Below are positions 1-14,100 of a stretch of 64,000 bases of DNA, piece after piece (the first letter of the stretch is position 1; every line of letters starts with the position of its first letter). Origin of the DNA: Ianthella basta (Eukaryota > Porifera > Demospongiae > Verongiida > Ianthellidae); assembly GCA_964019415.1 (NCBI GenBank), contig OZ025878.1:4840512-4904511 (forward strand), given 5' to 3'. Below the pieces are notes generated by a model. That model saw only the letters and a program-made list of their open reading frames with translations. It made no database searches and had not been told where the DNA came from. A program made the translations under genes and the position numbers.

Positions 1-1716
1 AACCAATGTCTGTACCTGCGTGCTGCAATGAATGCACTGCAATGTCTGACTGCCTTGTTACAATACAACTGCATCTCGAGGTTCACAAGAATTGCTTTCA
101 TTGAGGGAAGACTGCAAAAGATAAGCCATAAAGGATTGCAGTCAGTTTAGTGGCTGTAATTGACTACAGTCATTTTGTAAAAAGCATTATTACTTTCCTT
201 TAGTAGGATGATACTACATGCAACTTGTACAATGACTGTATTGATAGTTATGAGGTGTGCAAACTGAACCTGAACTTTTACATGACCAGCTGCAAAGGTT
301 TCACAACATTGTGCCAACATCATAATACCAGACGTCTTTATCTGATGTGTGTCCAAGATTGTTTGCATGCATGAACACACCAGGCAGAGTGATAGGAAGA
401 TCTATTTCAGTCACAAAGCACATGCCTTAGAGATACAGTCAGTGCAATCAATCATGTGCATCTATACACACATGCACACACACTTGCATACAAACACTTT
501 TATAAGTGTAATATTATTATAATTTTATGGACAAGAACTTGACATTGTGGTTACTAAATATAATATTGAGGAGACACATTTCTGAAACAATCTTCTCATT
601 GAAAGAATAAGATGCACTTCAGCACAAAATGTGATATTGAGACGAAACCGCTCAAAAGTGGATAGTGGGTGTTGAATGCATGCATGAATGTGTACACACG
701 CACACTATTATCTTACAGGACAGCATTTCAATCCTTTTGCAGTTTGAAAAAACTCGTTACATGAAGTTCTTGGGACGGGTGAATACGTATGCATATAATA
801 ACTGGCAATGGGTAGTAGTAGGACAGTGCAACACACATGCAGTGTCATACATACACCATTTTACATTGTTCAGGGCATCAGAATGCACTTAATTAATTCA
901 ACTAGCGCAAATGGTGAAGCCATTGTTTTGGTAGACATTTTCAATAGCACACAAACAACAGCTGGACCATGCCCATAAATGGTCATAAGTTGCCGTTGCA
1001 TCTTCAGTGCATTTGCAGTCTTGCTAATGCATGTGCAATCTTGGACCATAACACTAGCGAGTTACAAAGTGAACCTATATAAGTGCTATAAGTTGGAGTA
1101 CATGTGTTCTAATAATATATTCACAATGCATGTCCCCTGTACGCGTGGCAGGTCTTAGAAGTTGAATAATAATGTACTCATTATTGTCTATCTTTTAATG
1201 TAGAATGAATCTGATACGCAGTTGGAGTAGACACACTGTTATTTTGCATTGCTCCAACACATATTAACACAACCATTAGACAATGTCATTCATTCATGGT
1301 CCACATTGTCCAGTCCTATATGTATATTTGTAGTAGTTATACCGCCGCCACACAGTGCAAGTTGCAATCTGCACATGCAGTATATGCGCCAGTGCTTCTA
1401 TTAACAAGGCCACCAGTGCCAGTTGTTGAGGGTAACCACCCTTAGTGCAGGTAGAGTGTTTGCACTAATTGATAGAAGGAAAAACACCACCAGTGCAAGC
1501 TGCTGAAGGTGAGGGGGACTGGGCACAATCATTGATCAGCATACAGTGGAGGACCACTATGAATGCAAGTACAGTGTTGTTGCTAGTCGAATGTAATGTA
1601 CATTAAATTATGCTTGCTATAGTCTTCTTACTATAGAACCTAATTTACTGCTCAACAGCTGAGAACACACAAAAAGTCCTAGTGTTATGTATTGCACACT
1701 CTAAGACACACTGCTG
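1..1716. other. 3' flank of gene B, no gene supported
   Basis: I see no exon-like reading frame. A loosely repeated motif around CCACCAGTGC followed by AGTTG occurs near 1408 and 1483. I found no clear AATAAA on the minus strand just after the stop codon, so the transcript end is not placed. Confidence 0.5.
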
Positions 1717-2165
1717 TCAAACACAGCTCTCCTTTGTTTCTTCAGTGGCTGGAATTATTTCAAACTCTTCAGTGATATTGACTTCTTCATTAGCTTTGTC
1801 ATTTTGATCTTCAGCCTTTTCAGCCAATGTAATCTTCATCTCCAGCTCCTCATCACCTTTAATACTTCTTGCATCCTCCTTCTTCTTCTGTCCTCCAACT
1901 TCAATAATGGCCTCTGATTCTGCTGCAAAGCTGTTACCCTTTTTACTGTCAACCCAGGTTGACTTGCCAGAGCTAGTACCTCCTGAACAGGGACAAAGTG
2001 AACAGTTTTAAGCAGCTTTGGGCGCAAATATCTTACAACAAAGAACTTGCTCTGTCTGTGTTTGTATTTAACTTCAAACATACGTATTCAAGCATATAAT
2101 TGAATGCAAAAATACATCACAGCAGACCAACCAGGAGCTGAGCCACTTCCACTGGTCAATGTCAC
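1717..2165 (-). CDS. Gene B exons 67-68: cytoplasmic tail with C-terminal PDZ ligand
   Basis: A 34-nt micro-exon (2132-2165, VTLTSGSGSAP plus one base) and the last exon (1717-1982). The phase-1 join between them makes a glycine codon, which supports the micro-exon. The tail is rich in Glu and Lys (GQKKKEDARSIKGDEELEM and KAEDQNDKANEEVNITEEFE) and probably disordered. It ends KESCV before TGA (1717-1719). Ser at -2 and Val at 0 match a class I PDZ-binding motif. ADGRV1 also ends in a PDZ ligand; a scaffold partner here is inference. Confidence 0.8.
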
Positions 2166-5100
2166 CTACAGCACATGTACAATGAGCAGCAATGCATCAA
2201 ATCAGACAGCTGGCTGTGTGCTGTGTGTGCAGCTACAATAGCTACGTATTTACTTTGACAGTACGTAGCACTAACCTGTGTCCACAGCTTTGGAAGTTTG
2301 TCTTTGATCTTTCCATACACCTTCTCATGTCTCACAACATGAAACAGAAATATGAACAAACCCTGCAAGACGATTGCAGAATGAAGTTGTTAAAGAATGA
2401 CAAGCACCCTTGCCATCTGTTAAAACTCAGAAATACTGCTGTAGTTAACCTCTCACCTGAAACACATTGGCAATGACAAAGAGGTAGGCAAAGACCCTCC
2501 CCTCCTCTCCCACTGCAAACAGCCCAATGATCCAGGTGAAACCCAGCAATGGGAGAAGGATGATGGTAGCCTTCAACAGGTGTCTGAGAAAAATAGACAA
2601 CAATACACATTATATGTGCACATCAGGAACAGTTGGTCAATACTGTACTGAAGCTAGCTAAGTAAACGCATTCAGTATAAACCAGTCAGCTGGCTTCACA
2701 GGTGATCCACTTGCAGGATGGGAAAGACCATGCAACCCTTGTAGTAATAGTTGTAAAATTAATGCACAATTTGCTCACTTTCTGCCATGCCCATTGAGCA
2801 TGCAGTGGTAAAGTTTCTACTCGGGAAATCAGCTAGTGTGCGTGTGCGGACTTACTTGCCCACATCCATGTACTTCTGTCTCTTCTCATCCTTGTTAGAC
2901 TCCATCTTAGAAGCCATTCCACACTGAGACTTGGCCAGTGACACCAAACTGATGGTCAGCAGTACAGCATTCACCTGTGTGTAAGCACACACAGTGTCAC
3001 ATTTTGGATGATACGTATATAGCCCACTAACATGCTCCAAGCTCTCCAGTTCACACATCATTCAGGTGACATGAATGTGTGTCCACTCTTTAGGGGACAA
3101 TTTCAATGGACCAATAGTGAGATGTAAATTCATAAGATATGTTGCATCAGCTATATATACTCACCACAATAATGGCCACCATTGGTCCAATAAATGCAAA
3201 AATAATTCCCTTTTCACTGGGCAACCAACACCTAAGGGAAAGTGCATGTACACAATTGCAAAGAATAGATTAAAGTATAGTAATAAACCTGTTCATTTAT
3301 TTCCAAGAACTCACGCTTTGATATCCTTATGATGAGGATGATTCTGATCAAATGATGATCTAATCAGATAGCTGTCATGTCTCACTCCTCCAGTTATCAC
3401 CACAACAGGAATGGGGAGAGCTGAGGAATTGATTGGACAGGGGATACAAACCATATTACCTGCTCATTTTGATATTGTATGAAAGAAACCATGGTAATTA
3501 ATATAGGTCACAGACCAAAATTAATGATAAGTGCTGAAAAATGTAACAGAAAAGACTGTACATGAATTTCTAAGGTGGACCTCATAGTGGAAGAATACAA
3601 AGCTAGAATTGTGCTAGTAACATAATATATACAATGCATAACTTCCTAAGAACACTAGTTGGCAATATGGTATTCATGTACTCCACAGTTAATAATAGTT
3701 GGCGCCGAAAGCAGAAATTGTGTCTTTCTTGAACAGTACACAATTGAACTAATGTGATGGTGCCTTATCACTAATAGGTATTGCTTCATGAATAATCACC
3801 AATTAACATTGATAGATGAAGAATCATGCAGTTTAGTTATTATGTGTGCTAGTTTGATAACTGTAGATCCTGAGCATTACTTCATTATTGAGTGACTGCA
3901 AATGTCAAAGAATATGTTATAATTATAGTACACAATAATTATATAAGCCTGCCTATTTGCTTTCATTTCACAAGGTAAAAGGGGGCGAAGCGCCCGATGG
4001 GGAGTAAAATAAGAAGCATATAGTCTGGCTTAGTTTACTATAATTAGCTTATTGTAAGACGAACGTTGCGAATTCGTGGAACCCTCGAGCATTCATTACC
4101 AAGCACATGGTGGATCAAAAGGAATGTGCAAGAACTCAGAAATATTCTTTTGAAGTGTAAGGTGTACATAAACATATCATACATAGTGATGACATTGCTC
4201 ACCCCATCCCAGTGCCAGGTAGAGGTAGATCCACTTTCTCTCGTTGGCTCCAAACACTTTCACCAGAAGGATGTAAATGAGGACAGCTTCACAGAGTGTC
4301 CAGGTGAAGGTAGCCAGGAAGAAGTAGTGGAGCAAGGCTGTCATAACTTTGCAGGCATACTAGTGAATGGAAGGATATGTATGCAAATTGATACTGAATT
4401 ATTGTTCCATCAAGCAAAATCACTAAATTAATCAGTTCAAAGTGTTCTGCCCATCATGGCTTGATTTTTCATTTGCACTTATGTTCAAAACCATTTGATA
4501 TCACTGATTTCTCTGAGTGACTGACGTAAGATACTGTCCATGGCCATTTCAGTCACTTTTAGTGCAATTGCTTCAGACATTTTGGAGCCAACACTGATAT
4601 GATAGAGGAGCATTAGACTAGTATACAGTTGTCATCTTAATGAATTTGTAGTTGTTGAAATATTTGGCTTAGTCTAATATCAGCCTTGACTAGTCACACT
4701 CTGTAATAACAAGAATACTTGTACCTAGCCACCCAGAGTTCTTCACATTGAGAATCAGTTTGCTTATCATCTATAGTTAATGCACTGTTTGCTCTTTGAA
4801 TTAGATTTATAATCATGATCATATGCACCCCAAGGTAGTCTGCATTTTAGCTTTCAACTTTGCTGAAACACACATGTAATATAAATGATTGCAAACTTAA
4901 CACTGTGCAGTTATTGCCAATTTGGATTTCTCAGTACATGATGAAGTTCACTAATCTATTGATAAATAGCCCTAATTGGGTGTGCCTGTCACTTACAATG
5001 TTGGCTGTGGCTGTCTGTATTCCAGTGAGGAACAGGAGCAGTCCCAAGGAAAGGGCAATGCACAGATTAAGGTGGACAAAATTGTGGAGCTTTCGAAATA

Positions 5101-8100
5101 ACTCCTTTCTGCAGCAGTAGAAGGAATACAAAGTGAGACTTCTACAAAACTGACCAAACTACAGATTTTACTTCACCTCAGTGACAAGAAGAATATGATG
5201 GAGGCAAGCAAGCAGAGTAAAGAAATGCTGCAGCCAATGTATGTGATGTAGTCCAAGGCAGGCTGCAAGAAGAGGTAGAGGATTGTGGGGTAACTAAACA
5301 TGGCATCTGCATAAACAGGCATACACCTATTCAGTTCCAATACAATTGAGAATCAGTTACTCACTGGATCTCCCACTGTTGACACGATGCTGACCAAAAC
5401 TACAAAACTGGTCAGATGTGATGCATTGCAGCCAACATGAGTGTCATTGATGACTTTAGTCTCAACTCCTCTGTAGGACCACCCTCCAGTCTGGTTGGCC
5501 CCTCCAGTGAAGTTAAAGAAGGCACAATGGAACTGCTTCACTCTTCCAGCTGGGACTGTGAGGTTCTGTGCTCTCTCCTTTAGAAAGTGTTAAAGGATAT
5601 TTTAGAATAATGGTTTCTGGAAGCCATAGTATAAAGTGCAATAGGTCCAGAATTAACCATGAATACCTTCCAATCCATGTACTTTGCATGTAATAGTATG
5701 TACTGTACAAGTGCATGCAGACGAACCATCTCATTACAATAATAGTAACAAGCATTACGTACATGTTAACTACAAGCACTTCCTTACATTAATAGGGAAC
5801 ATCACTTCCACTGTCTCATTGGTGTCCACCTCCCCACCATCATAGCCAGGAATCTGACTTGAGAGCACACGACTAGCAGGAAGGGTATCCTCCACCTCAC
5901 CTGCACTGTATGCAGGCAAGAAAATGTTACGTGATTTAAACACATTTCAATATAGTATAGGGTGCCTGTATAATGTTTTACAGTAGTAAGCCTGTACAGA
6001 AAGTTAGTTTAAGCAGATCGATGAATAGAAATAATAAAATTTCAGAATATGTCATTAAGAGTATATTTTCAACAAATTGGTATTGCCTATTGAGAATGTT
6101 TCCTGTTCATTACTCATACATGTATGTAGGGGTAGAGACACTTACATCTTCTCTTCCTGGTCAGCCACATTACTGGGCAGGTAATTCTCCATGTTGTTCA
6201 TCACCACATTCACTACCTCAACAGTGTCATTTTCTGAAATATCAATTATGCACCTTAAATGATACCCCTACTCATTGCTCAAAGATTTTAATATGCAACT
6301 CACCAGAAGGCATTTCTATTCCTCTTGCTGCCAAAAGGAAAGCTCGAGGCAACTGAACAAGAGGAAGGCTGTCTGGCTTTCCGAAGGAGGGCAGTGTGAC
6401 ACCAGGTCCTGGGAATACTACAGTCTGAACATTGCTGATTGAGAACAGCTGTCCATTCATTACTGAGTGTATAGGTAAGAAACAGAAAGTTCCATTAAAT
6501 AATTATTATTTAATTCAGCGGGTTTAAACTTGCAATGGACAATATCTTCAATGCTGTATGGACCACATATACCTATATTTGGTCTTGAAATGGTAAAGGT
6601 ATCCTTGTCCTTGGACAATGTACTTGCAAGCACATTAGTGACTCTTTCTGTGCTCTGAAGGATGCTGGTAGCTGTGGGCACTGCTTTGCCATCTTCTGGG
6701 TCAGCTGAGGTACTCTTCTACATGTGTACAATGTGGAGCCCACTGTTAAGTACACCTACTTCTATCTTAATAAACTACAAACATTTTCTTTTCCGAAATA
6801 AATATCAGTGGAATTGCCTTTATGAATTCAATGTCAGTGGAACTCCACCTATTTGGTATACCTAATGCCCAAATGTTCAAACTATTACACCTAGTGTGTC
6901 CTAACTAACACACACAGCAAGATGTATTATCAGGGCTCACCTGTTCAGTAGCTTCAAATGCTGGTGCATTACGTTCATCAAGTACATTGCTCAATATGTC
7001 AGCCACCACCTACAATGGGCCAGAACATTAAGCACTCAGTACAACCACACAGTGAATTGTGTAGTGCGTATGTGTGCTCACTTCTTGTGTTTCATTCGCT
7101 TCTTCACTAAACAAACCATTGTTCTCGCCCAGGCTGCAGTCAGGGAGACAGTTATTGTGAGAAAATGGGGTGATCATAAACGATCTGCCTCTTGCATTCA
7201 TACTTGGAACCAAACAACAGGCTTACTCTGCTACAACTTCCACAAATTTGGCAACTGTCTTCAAATCTTGTGGTGGAATTGGTGTGTCATCCTCAGTTTC
7301 ATTCTCAACTGTTGGTTGCAAAGCTGCACTTAAATCCTGAGATACATTCTGAAACAAATCTCTTTCACCATCACTGAGGGTGCTGTTAGACCCATCCAAA
7401 GTTTCAATGAACTTTTCAGTCTACAGACAAAGCCATGTATTCTATTTCTCTCTTGAACAACAGACAAAGTGTTCTATACACTATTATTGTTCTACTTATT
7501 TCTTATGTGTTAGGATGCGCAATCAGTCTTACTTTCATCCTAACTGCCACGACAGCCACAGATTCACATTCTGAGGCATCAACAGAGTCCCACACACCAC
7601 CAGCCAGACATCTCCTGTAGGCCAGGCTCATCCCAGGTGTGTCCCCCTCTCTTTGACAAGCAACAGACTGAGTGGAGTCTGGAGCAGTAACAGGCCACTG
7701 GATCCTCCACACACTGTCTTCTTCATTAGGACAATTACTGATTACAACTGGTAGAAGATGACAAATGCATGAAATGCATGTGTCTGATTGTGTAATTTCT
7801 TCGCCTACGTACTTTCATCAGCCACAATAGAGATAGTTGCAGTGTTAGGTGAGCCCTTGATGACACCTATGGCTGCAGCCACAGCTGGGATCTCCAGATC
7901 AAGAGTGAACATCTCAGCAAGTTCTGCAATGTTGTCGTCAATGATGGTCACATTGAAGCTGATCACATTCACTCCAGCTGGGAAGGTCACAGTGAAACGA
8001 TCATCCTCATAGTCAGAGCCACCTAAGGATGCAAATGGGAAACGGTAAGCAGTCTAATGGAGACAATAGGTGAGGAAGGAAATATCTGCCACCACCCTGT

Positions 8101-11100
8101 TTAAAACACACGGCATGTGCTCAAACATGAAGTTTCAGCCTTATAGCCGCGCTCGCATACAGTCCTAGCAATCTGGTATGCTCACACTCTGATCATGTAC
8201 CAGTCTTGTACGTTTAGAATTTCTGTACCCACAAAATGCATATCTGTGGCTAGACCCACGTGTAGCAGTTCCATCCTGTGCGACCACAGTGAGATTGAAG
8301 GCAAAGTCGAGGTGGTCTTCAAGTGCTTCCAAGGTGATGACAGCATTGCCATCCACTTCTTCTCTCACAAGGTAGTTAGATTGGCTGAACCGTACTGGAA
8401 TAAGGGCTGAAATGCAAAACAGAGTTGTCAATACCATCTCACTACAGAGTAGGAATTTGAGTTGATTTTTAGAAGTGCGTATACCCAAGACGTAAACCAC
8501 AGCTTACGAGTAGTGTCAGTGATGGTGACAAAGGCAACTTCTGGAGAGCCAACAACGACAGCTTCTGGTATGACAGGGAGACTGAGGGTGGCCTTGAAGT
8601 ATTCATCATCTTCCACAAATTTGCTTGTTAGAGTAGTCATAGAGAGTGTCACCTTCACCTTTCCACTTTGGAGTGACACATTAAAGGAGCCACCCACATA
8701 GTCATCAGGATCTGGTGGAAGATGGCCCATACATCTTGAAGTTATCAGCTTCACACTACAAGAAGTAGTAAACAGATCTCGCAGTTACCTTGAGCTGTGA
8801 TGTCCATGGTAGTGAAAGTAATGGTGATGTCCTTGGGTGATGGTTTGTCCAGTACAATCATGATGTCAGCTGGTGTGCCCTCAGGAACAGTGTAGTTCTG
8901 TGGACTGAAACTGATGGCTACCACTGAAAGGGAATAACCAAGGGACATGGGTTTTGAGCATATACTGAAGCAGCATATATATATATATATATATAAGGAT
9001 AGAGAGTCCACACAGCATCTCATTGATCATTAAGCCCTAACCCTCATTGTCCACTATGTTCACAGTTGCAGTATCAGGTGACCCCTTGATGACACCCATA
9101 GCTGCTGAAGCAGCTGGGATCTCCAGATCAAGAGTGAACAACTCAGTAAGTTCAGCAATGTTGTCATCAATGATGGTCACATTGAAGTTGATCACATTCA
9201 CTCCAGCTGGGAAGGTCACTGTGAAACGATCACCCTCATAGTCAGAGTCACCTGTTTACACAGACATGGAGGAGGAAAAGTAGAATTGCCTATTAAATTG
9301 GTTAAATCATAGTCTAGTGAAGCAGGCGAACTTGAGTATTAATGCACTACTCAGCTGGTTCACTATACAGCATTGGTACACTTAGCTGCTGTGCATGCAG
9401 TATAACTATGCATGTATAAAATTAATATAAGTATGAGTGACTCAACGATTCCAAGACTTAGTACTAACTAAAAGCAGTTCCATTCTGTGTGACCACAGTG
9501 AGGATGATGGCAAACTCAGGATGGTCTTCAAGTGCTACCAAGGTGATGACAGCAATGCTATCCACTCCTTCCTTCACAGAGTAGTTGGATGGGTTCAGTA
9601 TTATTGGGATTGATGCTGCAGGGGATAATGAATGTGTGCAAAAGGAACATAGAATATTGCCTAGAATATTTGTCTGATGAGCATGCTGATAAAATCCTCC
9701 ACATACAAGTATTATCAGTTATACTGACAAAGGCCACATCTGGAGAGGCAACAACCACATCCTCTAGTGCACCAGCAAGGTTGAGGGTGGCTTTGAAGTA
9801 CTCCTCATCTTCTTTCAAATTGTCTGTTAGAGTAGTCACAGGCAGTGTCACCTTCACTGTCTGAGCTGGGATCAACATGCTAATTGAGCCACCAGTGTAG
9901 TCATCAGGGTCTGGGTGGAATTGAAGGATGACTTTTGATGACTGGCAAACAGAAATACACATGAAGTATTGATAGACTGATTGCATTTTATCAGTAACCA
10001 TCAGACAGTGTCAAGGTATATACCTCGAGCTATGAAGTCCATGGTAGTGACAGTAATGTTGATGTTCTTGGGTGATGGTTTGTCTAGTACAATCATGATT
10101 TCAGCTGGTGTGCCCTCAGGAACAGTGTAGTTCTGAGGACTGAAACTGATGGTCACCACTGAAGAGGAAGATTATAAGAAGCTTTAAACTGGGAGAATGT
10201 CGTTAATACCACACGTATACTGTGTCAAGTGGTGCTAACCCTCATTGTCCATGATGTTAACAGTTGCAGTGTCAGGTGACCCCTTGATGATACCCATAGC
10301 AGCAGATGCATCTGGGATCTCCAGATCAAGAGTGAACAACTCAGCAAGTTCAGCAATGTTGTCATCAATGATGGTCACATTGAAGCTGATCACATTCACT
10401 CCCGCTGGGAAGGTCACTGTGAAATGTTCGCCCTTGTAGTCGCTATCACCTGTGAGTGCATAAAGAATTATTTGTTGTATTGTAGAAAGTGTATTTGAAA
10501 AGTGAGGAAGACAGGTACAGTGCTCCCATGCTGTATAGAGCATCGCGGTTGTACCGTTCTACTGTTACTGCTGTTAACATATTCTGCCACATTGCATAGG
10601 TGCACAAGAAGCACTAACGAATGCTCACGTGTAGCAGTTCCATTCTGTGGGAGCACAGTGACAGTGAAGGCAAAACCAGGATGGTCTACAAGAGCTTCCA
10701 AGATGATGACAGCATTACTGTCTACTCCTTCCTTCACAGAGTAGTTGGATGGTTTAAAGTGAACTGGTATCAATACTGCACAACAAAGTGAATGTACACA
10801 GGACAGAAGTGGAAAAGTTTCATTAATGAGTTAACATGAATGATACAATGTATACTCTTACGTACGAGTATTGTCAATGACATGTACAAAGGTTACATCT
10901 GGAAATCCAATAGCCACATCTGCTGGTGCATCAGGGAGACTGAGAGTGGCCTTGAAGTACTCATCATCTTCCACAAAGTTGTCTCTTAGAGAGGCTACAG
11001 GGAGTGTTTCTTTCACTAATCCAGCTCGGATCAACACATTAAAGGAGCCACCTGTGTAGTCATAAGCATCTGGATAAAACAGAAAGAATATGCAGAAAGC

Positions 11101-14100
11101 AATAATGAAGAGGTTGTGTTCCATCAGATTACATGACTACAGCTTATCAGATAGTACATGCGCAGGTACTGTACCTTGAGCTGTAATATCCATGGTAGTG
11201 ACAGTAACGTTGACATGCTTTGGTGATGGTTTGTCCAGTACAATCATGATGTCAGCTGGTGTGCCCTCACGAACAGTGTAGTTCTGAGGACTGAAACTGA
11301 TGGTCACCACTGAAAGAAAACAATTAAGAAGTCTACTGACAGAGCCCAAAGTATAGATGCTACGTATGTCTCACTCCATTGAGCTAACCCTCGTCATCCA
11401 TGATGTTAACAGTCGCAGTGTCAGGTGATCCCTTGACAACACCCATAACTACAGATGCAGTTGGGATCTCCAGGTCAAGAGTGAACAACTCAGCAAGTTC
11501 AGCAATGTTGTCATCAATGATGGTCACATTGAAGCTGATCACATTCACTCCAGCTGGGAAGGTCATTGTGAAACGTTCACCCTCGTAGTCAGAGCCACCT
11601 GTGTTGAATGTGTAAAGGGAAGTGTTATGAGAAAGCTATCTCGTTGAAGAATGCAGAAACTAAGAGGGTTAAAGTACTCACGAATACTAGTTCCATTCTG
11701 TGTGAGCACCATGACAGTGAAGGCAAAATCAGGATGTCCCAGGAGTGCTGCCAAGGTGATAACAGCATTACTGTGCACTCCTTCCTTCACTGAGTAGTTT
11801 GATGGGTTAAAATGTACCGGAATCACAGCTGTGTAGGAAACATACAAAGTATATATGGTTGAGGTTCGCACTATGCTAGAGCATGTTTGATGACTTCTAA
11901 GGGTGCATTCCATGCAGCATACAGGTATTATCAGTGATGGTGACAAAGGCCATATCTGGAGAGCCAACAACCACAGCTTCTGGTGCACCAGAGAGACTGA
12001 GGGTGGCCCTGAAGTACTCATCGTCTTCCACAGTGTTGTCTTGTACAGTAGATACAGTGAGTGTTGACTTCACTGTTCCAGCTGGGATCAACACAATAAA
12101 GGTACTACCTGTGTAGTCATCAGGATCTGGGTGGAGCAGAAAGACTCTTGAAACGTGACATCCCAAAAAGGCAAGAAGTAATAATTGAGTGATTATGTTT
12201 ATTCTGGGCTATCAGATTACATCAAATCTAGTACTTACGTAGACTTGTGATGTCCATGGTAGTGATAGTAATGTTGATGTCCTTGGGTGATGGTTTGTCC
12301 AGCTCAATCATGATGTCAGCAGATGTGCCCTCACGAACAGTGTAGTTCTGAGGACTGAAACTAATGTACACCGCTGAAAGAGAAACAGTAACATTGAAGA
12401 AGCCTTTCTTTATACAAAATACTACTTGAGCACTTGCCATGCCACACTGTTCTGCACTAACCTTCATCATCAATGATGTTGACAGTTGCAGTATCAGGTG
12501 ACCCCTTGATGATACCCATAGCTGCAGCTACATCTGGGATCTCCAGATCAAGAGTGAACAACTCAGCAAGTTCAGCAATGTTGTCATCAATGATGGTCAC
12601 ATTGAAGCTGATCACGTTCACTCCAGCTGGGAAGGTCACAGTGAAACTTTCCCCTTCATAGTCAAAGTCACCTGGTTAAAGAAAGAAAGATTGAGGAAGA
12701 GTATGCACCTTCTGATGAAGTCCAAAGCCTGAGTGAGAGAGGACATGAACTCACGAATAGCAGTTCCATCTTGTGAGAGCACAGCGATATTGTAGGCAAA
12801 GTCAGGATGGTCTTCAAGTGCTTCCAAGGTGATGACAGCATTGGTGTTCACTCCTTCATTCACTGAGTAGTCTGCTGGATTGAACCGCACTGGAATCATG
12901 GCTGAACATGAAGAACAAAAGAACACACATGCAGCGCAAGAGGACTGCAATAGCTTGTAAGAGTGTTCTGTGATAAATTCTGAGGGGCACAAGAGGCATA
13001 AAAGTGTCAAGATCCCAACATACGAGTCTCATCAGCGATGGTGACAAAAGCCATATTAAGAGAGCCCACAACCACAGCCTCTGGTGCAGCAGGGAGACTG
13101 AGGGTGGCCATGAAGTACTCATCATCTTCCACAAAGTTGTCTGTTAGAGTAGTCACATTGAGTGTCACCTTCACAGCCCCAGCTGGGATTGACACACCAA
13201 AGGAGCTACCTGTGTAGTCATCAGGATCTGCATGTGGAATAGAAGAATGAGTCCTGTGATGTGGCACTCTGAAACAAGCACGTACGTAATCATAGAGTGG
13301 CTGTGTTTTATGAGATAGTACAATAATATAAATTATACCTCGAGCTGTGATGTCCATGGTAGTGACAGTAATGGTGATGTTCTTGGGTGATGGTTTGTCC
13401 AGTACAATCATGATGACAGCTGGTGTGCCCTCAGGAATAGTGTAGTTCTGAGGACTGAAACTGATGGTCACCACTGAAAAGGAATTTTCAGAAATGTGTT
13501 TTAAGAAATCTTTAAGCTAACATGACATGAAGATGCTTTGCAACAATTTGCACTAACCCTCGTCATCCATAATGTTGACAGTTGCAGTGTTAGGTGAGCC
13601 CTTGACGACACCTATGGCTGCAGCTACAGCTGGGATATCCAGATCAAGAGTGAACAACTCAGCAAGTTCAGCAATGTTGTCATCAATGATGGTCACATTG
13701 AAGCTGATCACATTCACTCCAGCTGGGAAGGTCACAGTGAAACGTTCATCCTCATAGTCAGAGCCACCTGAGTTGAATGTGCAAAGAGAATAAGATGATG
13801 GACATGAGGGGTGCAAGCATATATATCCTTGCTGTATGCACTGCATTCTGTTGGCCTGAAATATCCTAATGCAGTTGAAGGGCTATCTCAAGCGCCATCA
13901 TTCTATACTGTTTCTATCTCATTCACTCTGTATAGTGTAATAAGTTAGATCATTGCTATAAAGGCTCACGAATAGCACTTCCATCTTGTGTGAGCACAGT
14001 GACAGTGAAGTCAAAGTCAGGATGGTCACCAAGTGCCTCTAAGATGATAACAGCATTGCTGTCCACTCTTTCCTTCACAGAGTAGTTGGATGGGTTGAAC

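Noticed and set aside
1836-2610. Minus-strand open frames at 1836-2081 and 2332-2610 read as separate small proteins
   Set aside because: They are out-of-frame readings across the true exons of gene B; the correct frame gives adhesion GPCR TM6-TM7 and the acidic tail.
7736-7740. Acceptor AG at 7738-7739 for the HRM exon
   Set aside because: It breaks the frame with the preceding Calx-beta exon; the AG at 7748-7749, after a good pyrimidine tract, keeps it.
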